DNA of 64,000 bases from Phormidesmis priestleyi Ana (GCA_001314865.1 LJZR01000002.1:248001-312000); one strand, 5' to 3'. Positions 16,665 to 25,674 are shown, numbered from the stretch's first letter. Notes: a model not told the origin generated them from the sequence alone. Translations and numbers: made by a program.

Positions 16665-17102
16665 ATGAGCGTTGTTCCTTCTCAAATTCTCTACTTAGAG
16701 CATGGCTCGACTCGGCTTTATGCAGAGGCTATTCAGGTCATTGAAGCTCGTCACCTTTGCTGGGCTAGGCCCACTCTTTTAATTCAAGGGCTGCCGGTAG
16801 AGGCTGATGCTGCTTCGCGACAAGCTGCGATCGCGCTAGCCGCTGCCAACCCTGTTGCCACTACTTTGAGCCTGTACGACCTCGAAGAAGCTCCCGATTT
16901 GATATGGCCGCTTGAGCTTTTTCAAATTGCTTATGATATTGACTTTTTTTCCATACTAGTACAGCTAAAAATAAGCCCGAATGAAATGACACCCCAAAGT
17001 GGGCATGAGCAACTCAGTCGCTTCATTCGTAGCTTTTGGCATACTCATCCAGCGGCCTTTCAATCAACCAGTCGTGAATTGTCTTCTACTAGTGCAAGAT
17101 AG
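16665..17102 (+). CDS. Cyanobacterial hypothetical protein
   Basis: 145 aa starting at ATG 16665. The N-terminal two-thirds looks like a compact domain: ILYLEHGSTRLYAEAIQVIE, ARHLCWARPTLLIQGLP and LYDLEEAPDLIWPLELFQIAYDIDFF. No catalytic motif, membrane segment or signal peptide is visible. The last 20 residues are Ser/Thr-rich. I have the impression of similar short proteins in other cyanobacteria but cannot name a family. It stands alone, followed by a gene-free kilobase. Confidence 0.65.
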   Translation: MSVVPSQILYLEHGSTRLYAEAIQVIEARHLCWARPTLLIQGLPVEADAASRQAAIALAAANPVATTLSLYDLEEAPDLIWPLELFQIAYDIDFFSILVQLKISPNEMTPQSGHEQLSRFIRSFWHTHPAAFQSTSRELSSTSAR

Positions 17103-18176
17103 CGGTAGGTTGTTGCCTACACGATGCCATGCGCCCCATTCCTTCATCTGCTGCCATCGCTGCCTGACTCGCTACACTGCTCACGAACTTCAAATGCTCG
17201 CGCTGTGACTATTTGTGAGGTGGTCGTTGTAGGTGCAGTTGTAGGTGCAATCTGTAGAAGTATGAGTCTTTTAAGTATTCGCTCTACGGTTGCCTAAATG
17301 GTTGATGTTTGGATGGTTAATCTTATGCGTATTGTCTTCCATCTTGAGTGGAAAACTTGAGTGAAAAACCGACTTTTCCTAACAGCTTCTCTGTCTATAG
17401 ATAGGGTTTTGGTTTTCTTGATTTTGTGCTTAAAAATACAAAGGCGGATTTCGAAAAAGGGACAGCTATATTCAATCTAAAAGATCGGTTCATTATACAA
17501 ATGAGTAAACAGGAAGAGTGGGTATTATGAAAATAGTTGATTAATTGTCAGGGAACAAAAAAAATATGAATGCATCTTGTTTTATTAGGTGCTGGCTACC
17601 CTGGATTGGTCAAGGCTTGTAGAAAGTCGGCCATAAGCTGCTTCCCAGTTTTGTTGTGATATCTGTAATTGTTCAAAGAAAGTGTCAAAGCATTTGCCTT
17701 TAGATCTATCTTTAGATAGATGGGTGATACAGGGCTACACGGGCCATATATTGCTAATGACAACAGCAGTAGATTGATTATTTTTTTTGATTGTTTTGTA
17801 GTCGAGCGTACGGATCTTTACGGTTGCATTTAGTTTAAGTAATAATGCTTGCTTGAAACTTTATGAAAATGTCTATGAGTTCAAGATTTGAATAAATATA
17901 CCGTTAGTTTCTAGTCTGTCTTGGTTTAAGGTCGCTATGTTAATAGCCATGCAAATGCCAATTACACTATTGCAAATGTAAATAGTTTATAAATGCATAG
18001 CAAAGAACACATAGCAAAGAACGCATAGCCAAGTAAGTACATAGCGACATATCAAACATACGTACGTAGCCTGACGAAGTCAAAGACAAGTCAAGCTAAG
18101 ACACATCAAAAATCTTTTATCAACTTTATTAACTCAGTAGCTTGCGATCGCAACGCTAAATTTAGGAGAAAATCAC
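17103..18176. other. Gene-free AT-rich region of about 1.07 kb
   Basis: No convincing gene on either strand; the longest recognisable frame I read is a 30-codon GTG frame near 17205. The region is clearly more AT-rich than its surroundings, has many A/T runs, and carries a small 14-bp array at 17996-18037. It could be a long 5' leader for the STAS gene, a regulatory RNA locus or a decayed gene. Nothing here is specific enough to choose. Confidence 0.5.
17996..18037. repeat. 14-bp tandem array, 3 units
   Basis: GCATAGCAAAGAAC-like units in tandem, with further decayed copies (GTACATAGCGACAT) following. Confidence 0.82.
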
Positions 18177-18515
18177 ATGTTAGCTAGTTCCCCTTCTGTG
18201 ACTGCACCTTCAGCGACTGTCGTTTATCTATCGGGTGTTTTAAATGCTGAAAGCGCAGCTGAATTTGAGCGCAAGCTGATTTCGGCGATGCGATGCGATC
18301 GTTCTAATGAGGTCGTTGTCGATATGAGTCAAGTCGAGTCTTTGGACAATGGTGGATTGTTGCCGTTTATGTCGGCACTTAACGCTGTACGTTCTGAAAG
18401 TAAAGATTTGAGCATTTGTTCTGCTCCGCCCGCTATTCGCATTGTGTTCGAGCTAACTCAGTTAGACCGAATTTTTACCATGGTTGAGCACTCTCCCGCC
18501 GCTGTGGCCGCTTGA
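18177..18515 (+). CDS. STAS-domain protein (anti-sigma factor antagonist-like)
   Basis: 112 aa, essentially a single STAS domain of the SpoIIAA/RsbV type, which usually works by partner switching with an anti-sigma kinase. VVYLSGVLNAESAAEFERKL, VVVDMSQVESLDNGG and ICSAPPAIRIVFELTQLDRIF match the fold. At the position of the phosphorylated Ser the motif DSSG is replaced by DNGG, so regulation by phosphorylation at the usual site is not expected. A clear AGGAGA lies upstream of ATG 18177. No partner kinase or phosphatase gene is adjacent. A terminator hairpin follows at 18643-18673. Confidence 0.85.
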   Translation: MLASSPSVTAPSATVVYLSGVLNAESAAEFERKLISAMRCDRSNEVVVDMSQVESLDNGGLLPFMSALNAVRSESKDLSICSAPPAIRIVFELTQLDRIFTMVEHSPAAVAA

Positions 18516-18557
18516 TTCCTATGGCCGTGGCCATGTGGGTAAAGGCCGAAATACAGA

Positions 18558-18597
18558 CTGGAATAACTAACCTGGAATAACTAACTGGAATAATTAC
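18558..18597. repeat. 13-bp tandem array, 3 units
   Basis: CTGGAATAACTAA occurs twice and once with changes (CTGGAATAATTAC), shortly after the STAS stop. Confidence 0.9.
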
Positions 18598-18642
18598 CAG
18601 AGACCCTAATGTTCAAAAAATACTTCCCCGAATGGGGAGTCG

Positions 18643-18673
18643 AGCGTTTCCACAAGTTTGGGAAGCGCTTTTT
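18643..18673 (+). terminator. Probable rho-independent terminator after the STAS gene
   Basis: A 9-bp stem (AGCGTTTCC with GGAAGCGCT, one G-T pair) with a 9-base loop is followed by TTTTT on the plus strand. Confidence 0.75.
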
Positions 18674-18835
18674 AATGCTTATTCATTTAATGCTGATTTG
18701 TGAGCGTTTGCCCTGAGTATTTTCCCTGAGTGCTGGCCTTTGCTTACTTGAGTGCTTACTTTTGAGAAGGCTTGCGGTCGGGGTTCATGTGCCTACGATA
18801 TAGTTGTAGCCTGATAACCTTTGCGATAACTTGCC

Positions 18836-21604
18836 GTGACTTTTGCTGCCCCTTCTGCTGTTTTTCCTACAGATGTTGCCGATCTGCTGAATGCTGATAT
18901 TTCTAAACCGGCTCGCTACCTAGGTAATGAGCGAGGAGCCGTTCGCAAGCCATGGGACGCTGCTGACGTTCGCTGGGTGTTGACCTATCCCGAGATATAT
19001 GAGGTGGGTGCCTCTAACTTAGGGCATATCATTCTGTACAGTATTTTGAATGCTCAGCCCAGGCAGCTGTGCGATCGCGCCTATCTCCCCGCTAGCGACT
19101 TAGCTCAAAAGCTTAAAGACTTAGACAGGCCGCTGTTTGCGGTAGAGTCTCAACGCAGCCTATGCGAGTTCGATATTTTGGGCTTTAGCCTCAGCTATGA
19201 GCTAGGAGCGACCAACATTTTAGAAATGCTGACGCTCGGGCAAGTGCCGCTGACCTGGCGAGAACGTGATGCTCATGCAGATCACGCTTGGAATGTTGAA
19301 TCCGGTAGCTGGCCGCTGGTATTTGCAGGTGGGGGCACGGCGACCTCTAACCCAGAGCCGTATGCTGAGTTTTTTGACTTTGTGGCTTTAGGGGACGGGG
19401 AAGAACTGCTGCCCGAGATTGGTTTGGTGTTAGAAGAAGGCAAGGCCGCTGGACTCAGCCGCCAGGAAATTTTGCTGGATTTAGCGCAGGTGCCGGGTGT
19501 TTATGTGCCCCGCTTTTATGACATGGCGTCTGATGGCTCGGTGCATCCTAACCGCCCGGATGTGCCGCCTCGGGTGCTGCGCCGGGTTGCGCCGCCGATG
19601 CCTGAGTATTCCATCGGCCTGGTGCCCTATGTTGAGACGGTGCATGATCGTCTAACAGTTGAGATTCGGCGCGGCTGCACTCGGGGCTGTCGCTTTTGTC
19701 AGCCCGGTATGCTGACTCGCCCCGCCCGCGATGTGCCGCCTCAGCAGGTGATAGACACCATTGAGCGAGGGATGCGCGAAACGGGGTACAACGAATTTTC
19801 CTTACTGTCTTTGAGTTGCTCCGATTATCTGGCTCTACCTGCGGTTGGAATCGAGATTAAGAACCGACTGAAGGGCGATAATATCAACCTTTCGCTGCCT
19901 AGTCAGCGGGTGGATAGGTTTGATGAAAATATTGCTCATATTGTGGGTGGCCTGAGGCAAACCGGGCTGACATTTGCGCCTGAAGCGGGCACTCAGCGAA
20001 TGCGTGACATCATCAACAAGGGGCTGACGAATGAGGAGCTGCTGCGGGGCGTCAAGACGGCCTATGAGCAGGGCTGGGAGCGGGTGAAGCTATATTTTAT
20101 GATTGGCTTGCCTGGGGAGACCGACGTGGATGTGCTGGGCATTGCGGAGACGGTGCGGTGGCTGCGGCAGGAATGTTTTATCAAAGGGCGGCGATCGCTT
20201 AAGTTCAACATTACTATTTCGAATCTCACGCCTAAGCCGCATACGCCTTTTCAGTGGCATTCGGTATCGACTGATGAGTTTAAGCGTAAGCAGTCGCTTT
20301 TACAGGCTAAGCTGAATTCTATTCGAGGGGTTAAGGCCAACTTTACAGATGTCCGAATTTCGGCGATGGAGGACTTTGTCGGGCGAGGCGATCGCCGACT
20401 TTCTGCGGTTGTGCGCAGGGCCTGGGAACTCGGTGCGGGCATGGATGCCTGGTGGGAGAGCTTGGAGAAAGCCTTCGGTGCTTGGACACAGGCGATCGCA
20501 GATGTCGGACTAGATTGGCAATATCGCCGAGTTGAAAGCGGTGAATGGAGCCTGGATGAAAATATCGCAACGCCTGACCAAGCCGGTCGGCAGGTCAGCG
20601 ATGAGATGGAATCTGTGCTGGCTCGCCCGCTGCCCTGGGATCACATTGATACCGGCATCGAAAAACAGTGGCTACAGGATGATCTCAGACGCGCGTTAGA
20701 AGCGGCCACGGTGCCTGATTGCTCGTTTGAGGGCTGTTCGCACTGCGGCATCTGTGGGCCAGACTTTGGTCACAATGTCGTTGTTCCACCCTTACCCATT
20801 CCTGAATTTTCGGGGCATTTTGCGCCGAACCAAACCCGTGCTCAGCGACTGCGCATCAAGGTGGGCAAGCTAGGCGACATGGCCTTAATTGGCCATTTAG
20901 ATTTTGCCCGACTGATGGACCGAGCGATTCGACGCGCGTCGTTGCCGATTGCGTTTACGGGCGGCTATCATCCGGGGCCGCGAATTTCAGCGGCTAATGC
21001 GCTGCCGCTGGGTATTACCAGTACAGGTGAGGTGATTGATTTTGAATTTACTGAGGCGATCGCACCGGAACTCTTCAAAGCGCGATTACAAGCGCAACTC
21101 TCGGCAGAAGTTCCGATTTACGAGGTGACAGAAGTGCCTGTTTCTTCGCCTTCTGCAACGAAGTGTTTGGATCGAGCTGAATACTTTATTGCAATTAACA
21201 GGGCTGATTCGGGTGAGACGGATAGCCAGGATACTCACTGGCCGAGCATAGTACAGAAAATGGTACAGCAGGTGCTCTCGGCTGAACATGTTATGCACAC
21301 CAAAATGACCAAATCGGGTAAGCCTCAAGAGATTGATCTGCGATCGCGCCTATTCGATTTATCCCTGGCTAATGCGTCGCAGCTAGCAACGCTGCCTGAG
21401 TCAGTACAAGCTCGTTTAAACCTGGCGACCCGTTTGGACACAGGTTTAGACACAGAGTTTGTTGTGCTGCGCTATGTAGGTAGCTGTCGTAACGATGGCA
21501 CGCTACTCAAGCCTCAAGATATGGTGTCAATGCTGGAGGCCGTGAGTGGTCAGGAGATATTGCTCGGCCCAGTTCATCGGGTGCAACTGATTTTAACAGC
21601 CTAG
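18836..21604 (+). CDS. B12-binding-like radical SAM protein fused to a TIGR03936-type domain
   Basis: The 922-aa protein resembles the TIGR03960 radical SAM family, whose reaction is not established. The N-terminal third looks like the cobalamin-binding-like domain of such proteins (PEIYEVGASNLGHIILY, VFAGGGTATSNPEP). The [4Fe-4S] motif follows at RRGCTRGCRFCQPG (C-x3-C-x2-C), then EAGTQRMRDIINKG and YFMIGLPGETD. A second Cys cluster, CSFEGCSHCGICG, precedes the C-terminal DUF2344/TIGR03936-like domain (RLRIKVGKLGDMALIGHLD, YHPGPRIS), which is a separate gene in some bacteria. The start is GTG 18836. The stop begins a 13-bp array that ends at the next gene's ATG. Confidence 0.88.
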   Translation: MTFAAPSAVFPTDVADLLNADISKPARYLGNERGAVRKPWDAADVRWVLTYPEIYEVGASNLGHIILYSILNAQPRQLCDRAYLPASDLAQKLKDLDRPLFAVESQRSLCEFDILGFSLSYELGATNILEMLTLGQVPLTWRERDAHADHAWNVESGSWPLVFAGGGTATSNPEPYAEFFDFVALGDGEELLPEIGLVLEEGKAAGLSRQEILLDLAQVPGVYVPRFYDMASDGSVHPNRPDVPPRVLRRVAPPMPEYSIGLVPYVETVHDRLTVEIRRGCTRGCRFCQPGMLTRPARDVPPQQVIDTIERGMRETGYNEFSLLSLSCSDYLALPAVGIEIKNRLKGDNINLSLPSQRVDRFDENIAHIVGGLRQTGLTFAPEAGTQRMRDIINKGLTNEELLRGVKTAYEQGWERVKLYFMIGLPGETDVDVLGIAETVRWLRQECFIKGRRSLKFNITISNLTPKPHTPFQWHSVSTDEFKRKQSLLQAKLNSIRGVKANFTDVRISAMEDFVGRGDRRLSAVVRRAWELGAGMDAWWESLEKAFGAWTQAIADVGLDWQYRRVESGEWSLDENIATPDQAGRQVSDEMESVLARPLPWDHIDTGIEKQWLQDDLRRALEAATVPDCSFEGCSHCGICGPDFGHNVVVPPLPIPEFSGHFAPNQTRAQRLRIKVGKLGDMALIGHLDFARLMDRAIRRASLPIAFTGGYHPGPRISAANALPLGITSTGEVIDFEFTEAIAPELFKARLQAQLSAEVPIYEVTEVPVSSPSATKCLDRAEYFIAINRADSGETDSQDTHWPSIVQKMVQQVLSAEHVMHTKMTKSGKPQEIDLRSRLFDLSLANASQLATLPESVQARLNLATRLDTGLDTEFVVLRYVGSCRNDGTLLKPQDMVSMLEAVSGQEILLGPVHRVQLILTA

Positions 21605-21639
21605 AAACTATGTCTAGAAACTATGCCTAGAAACTATGC
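21601..21639. repeat. 13-bp tandem array joining a stop codon to a start codon, 3 units
   Basis: CTAGAAACTATGY occurs three times. The first unit contains the radical SAM gene's TAG (21602-21604) and the third contains the next gene's ATG (21636-21638). Each unit carries both a TAG and an ATG. Confidence 0.97.
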
Positions 21640-22436
21640 CTAAAGCCTTGCCCAACAGCTTGCCCAACAGTTTGACTAAAAAACAAGGAGTCCTGCTAGG
21701 CGGTCGCTCATCGGTTGGCATTGCTATGGCAATGCCGATCCTTTGGAGCATTGCCCTATTAGGCCATGCTTTTGCATCTCCATCGCTGTCCTTGCCAAAT
21801 ACTCAACCCGACGCTTCCCTTAGAGGTCTCGAAGAGCATGGTCAACCTATTGTTCAAACAGATCCGAGATCCCTTGAGGCGACCGGCTCTGACTTGCCGA
21901 TTGCCTTGATAGATCTCAATAGATTTCCGCTGTTTTCATCTGCAAGCCAGGGAAATTTAGTCGCCTCAAGCAACCTTATTTCGCCTACTCAAATCAGTTC
22001 GCCCAGTTTGGTTTGGACTCAGGAAAAGCTAGGCGATCGCTATGGCAGCGATCGCTTAATCGAGCAGTGGCGAGCGTATCGCGTTACCGAACCTGTCCCC
22101 AACAGCCTCAACCCAAATAGCTTCAACTATGTAGATGTCATTGTTAACCAGCGCATTTGGAATTTGCTGAGCTACTTTGAGCGCTACGCCTTCATTTCGC
22201 AATTTGGCTCAGAGACCAAAGAATACGGCTATAGTCTGCGCGTGTTCCACAGCGGCGACATCGCCAATTTAGAGGATAGGAGAACTTCACAGAGTGCCAA
22301 TTTTGTAGCATTGCGCGGCGCTTATCTCTGTCCATTTGGCCAAATTACCGTGCCGCCCACGCCTGAAGAAACAGCGGCATTGCCCTGTGAAGTCGTATTT
22401 AACAGAACAACGGGGCGTCGCGTCCTGCCGAACTAG
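21636..22436 (+). CDS. Secreted hypothetical protein
   Basis: 266 aa with a basic N-terminus, a hydrophobic segment (VGIAMAMPILWSIALLGHAF) and a likely signal-peptidase site after AFA. The mature part is Ser/Pro/Asn-rich, then has a C-terminal block that looks folded: IVNQRIWNLLSYFERYAFISQFG, EYGYSLRVFHSGD and two Cys (YLCPFG and LPCEVVF). I do not recognise the family. Near the start, a 12-bp duplication (21648-21671) encodes LPNSLPNS. Its start codon is the last ATG of the 13-bp array, so translation may depend on re-initiation after the upstream gene. Confidence 0.75.
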   Translation: MPKALPNSLPNSLTKKQGVLLGGRSSVGIAMAMPILWSIALLGHAFASPSLSLPNTQPDASLRGLEEHGQPIVQTDPRSLEATGSDLPIALIDLNRFPLFSSASQGNLVASSNLISPTQISSPSLVWTQEKLGDRYGSDRLIEQWRAYRVTEPVPNSLNPNSFNYVDVIVNQRIWNLLSYFERYAFISQFGSETKEYGYSLRVFHSGDIANLEDRRTSQSANFVALRGAYLCPFGQITVPPTPEETAALPCEVVFNRTTGRRVLPN

Positions 22437-22468
22437 GGGATTCGACTTTTTTTGTGCTCACACCCCAA

Positions 22469-23725
22469 CTAGGTAGCTCGAATCTGCTGCCATAGCTCAA
22501 GGTAGGTCGTTTTCAAGGTGGCGGGAATTGGCAAAAGAAACTCGCTGTTGCTGATAACCTCTGCTGACAGAGCGTTATTCGCTAGGGTTTCGGGTAAGCG
22601 AACTTCTGGGGTAAGAAAGATGGGCGATATCCCCTCCCCAGAGAGTGAAATTTGCGTTGCGGGCCCTACCTGCCAGCAAAAGTCTATCCAGTTCTGCGCG
22701 GCGGTGACGCTATCGGCAGTCTGATTGCGGCGGCTTTGAGGTCGCACCCACATATCTGCCGACAGCAAACTGCCCTCCTGAGGGATCGCAATTCTGAGAT
22801 CACGGTAGCGTTTAGCTGCGGCTACGGCGTCTCCTAACCAGCAAACGACGGCTTTCACATCTTCATTGATCAGTGCCTTAAGCGGATCTACTGAGCTGTA
22901 GGTTTTAACCTGTTGGTTGAGCTGATTGAGCGTTGCTACAACCTGATTGTTCATGCCTGTAGTGCTGCTGCCTGCGCCGCTATCGGGGCCTTCTATAACT
23001 GTATTAAAGCTACCGCTTTGGATTTTGTGTGCTAGCCCAATGACCAGTCTAGGATGGTCGGGAAGCGCAATGCTGCCACTGAGCGATGGCTGAAGCAACG
23101 CCTGCCAGCTGGTAAAAGCTGAGCTGTCATCTAAGGTCTTATCTAATGTCTCAGAGAAAAGATTTTTGCGATAGACAATTGCTAGGCTTTGAACCCTATA
23201 AGGGGCTGCCCAGAGTGAGATTTTTTGAGCGGCGGGCTCGGATGCTGAGGGCTCGGATAATCCTTCGACGAGTCCTTGACTATCGCGGCTACTGAATCTT
23301 TGCCAGCCTATGGGTAGTTTTTCGAGGCTGCTAGCAGGAATGTTGAGCGGTTCAATCAGGTTTTGGGTGATCGCACTCTCCAGCCAATAGTCGCCAATGC
23401 TGACCAAGTCGTCACGCTTGGGTTCGGCTTCGGCCTGGAGCCAAGGCAAAAAACGCCTAATTGAATCCTTGGACGCTTCAGACGCCTCGGGCAATTTCTG
23501 CCAGCTTTGCAATTGCTGAAAGATATCTGATATTTGAGTTGCTGCTTGAAACCGTACCGCCTCAGCAGCTTGCTGCTGAAACTTTTGTAATACTTCTGAA
23601 GGCACCGCGCCTTCTAAAAGTAGGACCTTAAGGGCAGCCTTTTGAGCTGCCCTTTGACAGCCTGTAAGAACGCTGGTAAGCGCAATACCAGCCGTTCCAA
23701 AAAGAAGTGTTCTACGATTGATCAT
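22469..23725 (-). CDS. Extracellular substrate-binding lipoprotein (Tat-type), polyamine/iron-binder-like
   Basis: 418 aa from ATG 23725, the start that places a signal correctly: NRRTLLFGTAGIALTSVLTGC has the twin arginine of a Tat signal and an LTGC lipobox. The mature part resembles family-1 periplasmic binders for spermidine/putrescine (DDLVSIGDYWLESAI, WAAPYRVQSLAIVYRKNLF, VVCWLGDAVAAAKRY). The ligand is not certain. No permease or ATPase gene is adjacent, so it is an orphan or partners with a distant transporter. The frame start at 23764 would add 13 residues before the signal. Confidence 0.82.
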   Translation of the reverse strand: MINRRTLLFGTAGIALTSVLTGCQRAAQKAALKVLLLEGAVPSEVLQKFQQQAAEAVRFQAATQISDIFQQLQSWQKLPEASEASKDSIRRFLPWLQAEAEPKRDDLVSIGDYWLESAITQNLIEPLNIPASSLEKLPIGWQRFSSRDSQGLVEGLSEPSASEPAAQKISLWAAPYRVQSLAIVYRKNLFSETLDKTLDDSSAFTSWQALLQPSLSGSIALPDHPRLVIGLAHKIQSGSFNTVIEGPDSGAGSSTTGMNNQVVATLNQLNQQVKTYSSVDPLKALINEDVKAVVCWLGDAVAAAKRYRDLRIAIPQEGSLLSADMWVRPQSRRNQTADSVTAAQNWIDFCWQVGPATQISLSGEGISPIFLTPEVRLPETLANNALSAEVISNSEFLLPIPATLKTTYLELWQQIRAT

Positions 23726-23812
23726 CAATAAAAAATCAAGATGAGGTCGGATTTTAGCAGGCAACCAGGTAATGCATCCGCACTTTGCTACAGGTATCGC
23801 ATTGCTACAGAA

Positions 23813-23842
23813 AAGCGCAGTAGGACAACGCCTACTGCGCTT
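23813..23842 (-). terminator. Probable terminator downstream of psbV
   Basis: A perfect 12-bp stem (AAGCGCAGTAGG with CCTACTGCGCTT) and 6-base loop. On the minus strand it is followed by TTTTC, correct for ending psbV transcription. Confidence 0.82.
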
Positions 23843-23925
23843 AAATTTTAGTTCTTTTAATCAAACACTTGTAACCAAAACGACTGCTCTAGGACTTGGG
23901 GTAGTCTCTAGGACTTGAGACAGGC

Positions 23926-23961
23926 TCTACATCTTAGGCCAGTTCTACATCTTAGGCCAGT
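23926..23961. repeat. 18-bp direct duplication
   Basis: TCTACATCTTAGGCCAGT occurs twice in tandem. A related CTCTAGGACTTG pair lies just upstream near 23886-23920. Confidence 0.95.
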
Positions 23962-24014
23962 TCTAGAAAGGATCACAAGGCTTGCTTAGTAACCCTTTTT
24001 CAAGCCAGCTTTAT

Positions 24015-24046
24015 AGAAACTTCGTTTTACAGAGACTTCGTTTTAC
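24015..24046. repeat. 16-bp duplication covering the psbV stop codon
   Basis: AGAAACTTCGTTTTAC and AGAGACTTCGTTTTAC lie in tandem. The psbV TAA (24027-24029 on the minus strand) is in the downstream copy. Confidence 0.92.
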
Positions 24047-24545
24047 CAGCGCCCCACTTATCGCCCATTACCTTAGGCATGACCAAAATATGGGCTGAAA
24101 TAGCTTGCAGGTCATCTTCGGTTAGGTTACGCATTTTGGGGTATACGTCGGTACTTTTGGTGCTAGGGTGTAGCTCGGAAATTTCAACAAGCCCGTCATA
24201 GGTGGTGGGATTGTGCAAATAGTCCACTAGGGCCGCGAGGTTATCACGGGGAGGGAATGCGCCTTCTAAAGACTCGGTATCTAGCCCAACGTTAGGGTTT
24301 GTTTTAGTAATACCAGCGACATGGCAGGTCGCGCAGGCCACGTTGAACTGTTTACGGCCTCGTAAAAAGTCTTCTACAGGGAGCGTGACCGTGTCCCCGT
24401 TTTCATTCGCTTTGATTGTACGGATTGCGGCATCTAGCTCAGCGGCGATCGCCTCACCTGAAAACATTCCTGCGCCCAATACACCGGAGACTAGAATCAC
24501 AGCGGCTAGCAGTAGCCCAGTGCATCTCTTAAACAAATTTCTCAT
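24027..24545 (-). CDS. psbV: Photosystem II cytochrome c-550
   Basis: Lumenal extrinsic subunit of photosystem II that stabilises the oxygen-evolving centre. A signal peptide of about 35 residues ends at AIAAEL. The heme site CATCH is at residues 71-75 and the second axial His is H126 in SELHPS. ITKTNPNVGLD, NPTTYDGL and FPPRDN are strongly diagnostic, as is PKMRNLTEDDL. Total 172 aa. Unusual: the family normally ends in a Tyr-containing tail such as GGGKIYY, but here the end is GAGKTKSL, encoded inside a 16-bp tandem duplication. A terminator follows. Confidence 0.95.
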   Translation of the reverse strand: MRNLFKRCTGLLLAAVILVSGVLGAGMFSGEAIAAELDAAIRTIKANENGDTVTLPVEDFLRGRKQFNVACATCHVAGITKTNPNVGLDTESLEGAFPPRDNLAALVDYLHNPTTYDGLVEISELHPSTKSTDVYPKMRNLTEDDLQAISAHILVMPKVMGDKWGAGKTKSL

Positions 24546-24729
24546 TTTTTATGCTCGCTTCTCAGACACGCAACACAGCAGCGGTTTAGATAAAACTAAA
24601 CCAAATTATGCTTTTATCATGCCATGAATAGGGCGACAGAGGGTAAAAGGCAGACGAGAATATCTATAAAAAAAGTTTGAAACTAGAGTGGGCTGCTTTA
24701 CTCAACTCAGATTCGTTACATTTGTTCAT

Positions 24730-25674
24730 TTAATCTGATCTTTTCAGTACTGTTTCTACCTGTCTGGCGGTTTCTGTTTGCTTGGCGGCGATGGCCACTT
24801 GACCCATTGGACGGTGCAGCCGAATCAACTGAGCGAGTGTCTGTTTTAGTTCGGTGCGTGGCACAATTTTGTCTACAAAGCCGTGGCTCAGCAAATACTC
24901 TGATGTCTGGAACCCGTCAGGCAGCTTTTCACGGACGGTTTGCTCTACTACTCGGCGACCGGCAAAGCCAATGGTGGCCTCGGGTTCGGCCAATATAATG
25001 TCACCTAGCATGGCGAAGCTAGCAGTGACGCCGCCCGTGGTGGGATGGGTCAAAATTGGGATATAGAGCAGATGCGCTTCGCGATGGCGCTCTAGGGCGG
25101 CTGAAATTTTTGCCATTTGCATTAGGCTGAGCATGCCTTCTTGCATTCGGGCTCCCCCCGAAGCACAGACAATGAATACGGGTAGCCGTTCGTGGGTGCC
25201 AAGTTCAATCAGTCGGGTCAGCTTTTCACCGACTACCGAGCCCATGCTGCCGCCCATAAAGCGAAAGTCCATCACGCCTAGGGCCGCAGGTTCTCCGTGG
25301 ATATGGCCAATTCCCGTTTGGACGCCATCAGTCAGCTTGGTTTTGGCCTGCGTATCGCGAATGCGGTCGGCATAGGCTTTGCGATCGCGAAACCGCAATG
25401 GATCTTCGGGCGCTACCTGGGTGTTAATTGGTTTCCAGGTGTCGGTATCAATGAGTTGTTCGATGCGATCGCCACTAAAAATGCGATGGTGATGGCCGCA
25501 GTCAGGACAGACCTGTTGATTGGCCTTTAAGTCTTTGGTGTAGGTGAGCACGTCACAGCGCTCGCACTTCGTCCAAAGGCCATCGGCAATTTCTCGCTCA
25601 TGCCGGTTTTCGCTAACCAGTCCCGTCTTTTTGCGATTGGCAAACCAGTCGAACAGTGACATTTTCCCGCTCAT
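24730..25674 (-). CDS. accD: Acetyl-CoA carboxylase, carboxyltransferase beta subunit
   Basis: With AccA, transfers carboxyl from biotin to acetyl-CoA to make malonyl-CoA, the first step of fatty-acid synthesis. [11 protein letters not shown] and the zinc ribbon (CERC and CPDC, C-x2-C-x15-C-x2-C) open the protein. The crotonase-like core shows [22 protein letters not shown] and [11 protein letters not shown], with [11 protein letters not shown] near the end. Homologues usually begin at the second Met (25662, MSLFDWF); both starts have plausible ribosome-binding sites. 314 aa. Lies 171 bp downstream of the prepilin peptidase gene's stop side, on the same strand. Confidence 0.95.
   Translation of the reverse strand: MSGKMSLFDWFANRKKTGLVSENRHEREIADGLWTKCERCDVLTYTKDLKANQQVCPDCGHHHRIFSGDRIEQLIDTDTWKPINTQVAPEDPLRFRDRKAYADRIRDTQAKTKLTDGVQTGIGHIHGEPAALGVMDFRFMGGSMGSVVGEKLTRLIELGTHERLPVFIVCASGGARMQEGMLSLMQMAKISAALERHREAHLLYIPILTHPTTGGVTASFAMLGDIILAEPEATIGFAGRRVVEQTVREKLPDGFQTSEYLLSHGFVDKIVPRTELKQTLAQLIRLHRPMGQVAIAAKQTETARQVETVLKRSD

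Larger units (their letters stand above)
18516..18835. other. Intergenic region with terminator, upstream of the radical SAM gene
   Basis: About 320 bp. It holds a 13-bp array (18558-18597), a likely terminator (18643-18673), and a small CCCC-GAAT-GGGG hairpin near 18624-18637. No gene seen. Confidence 0.55.
23726..24026. other. Spacer between psbV and the binding-protein gene
   Basis: About 300 bp with no gene. It holds a strong hairpin terminator (23813-23842) and duplications near 23886-23961. Confidence 0.6.
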
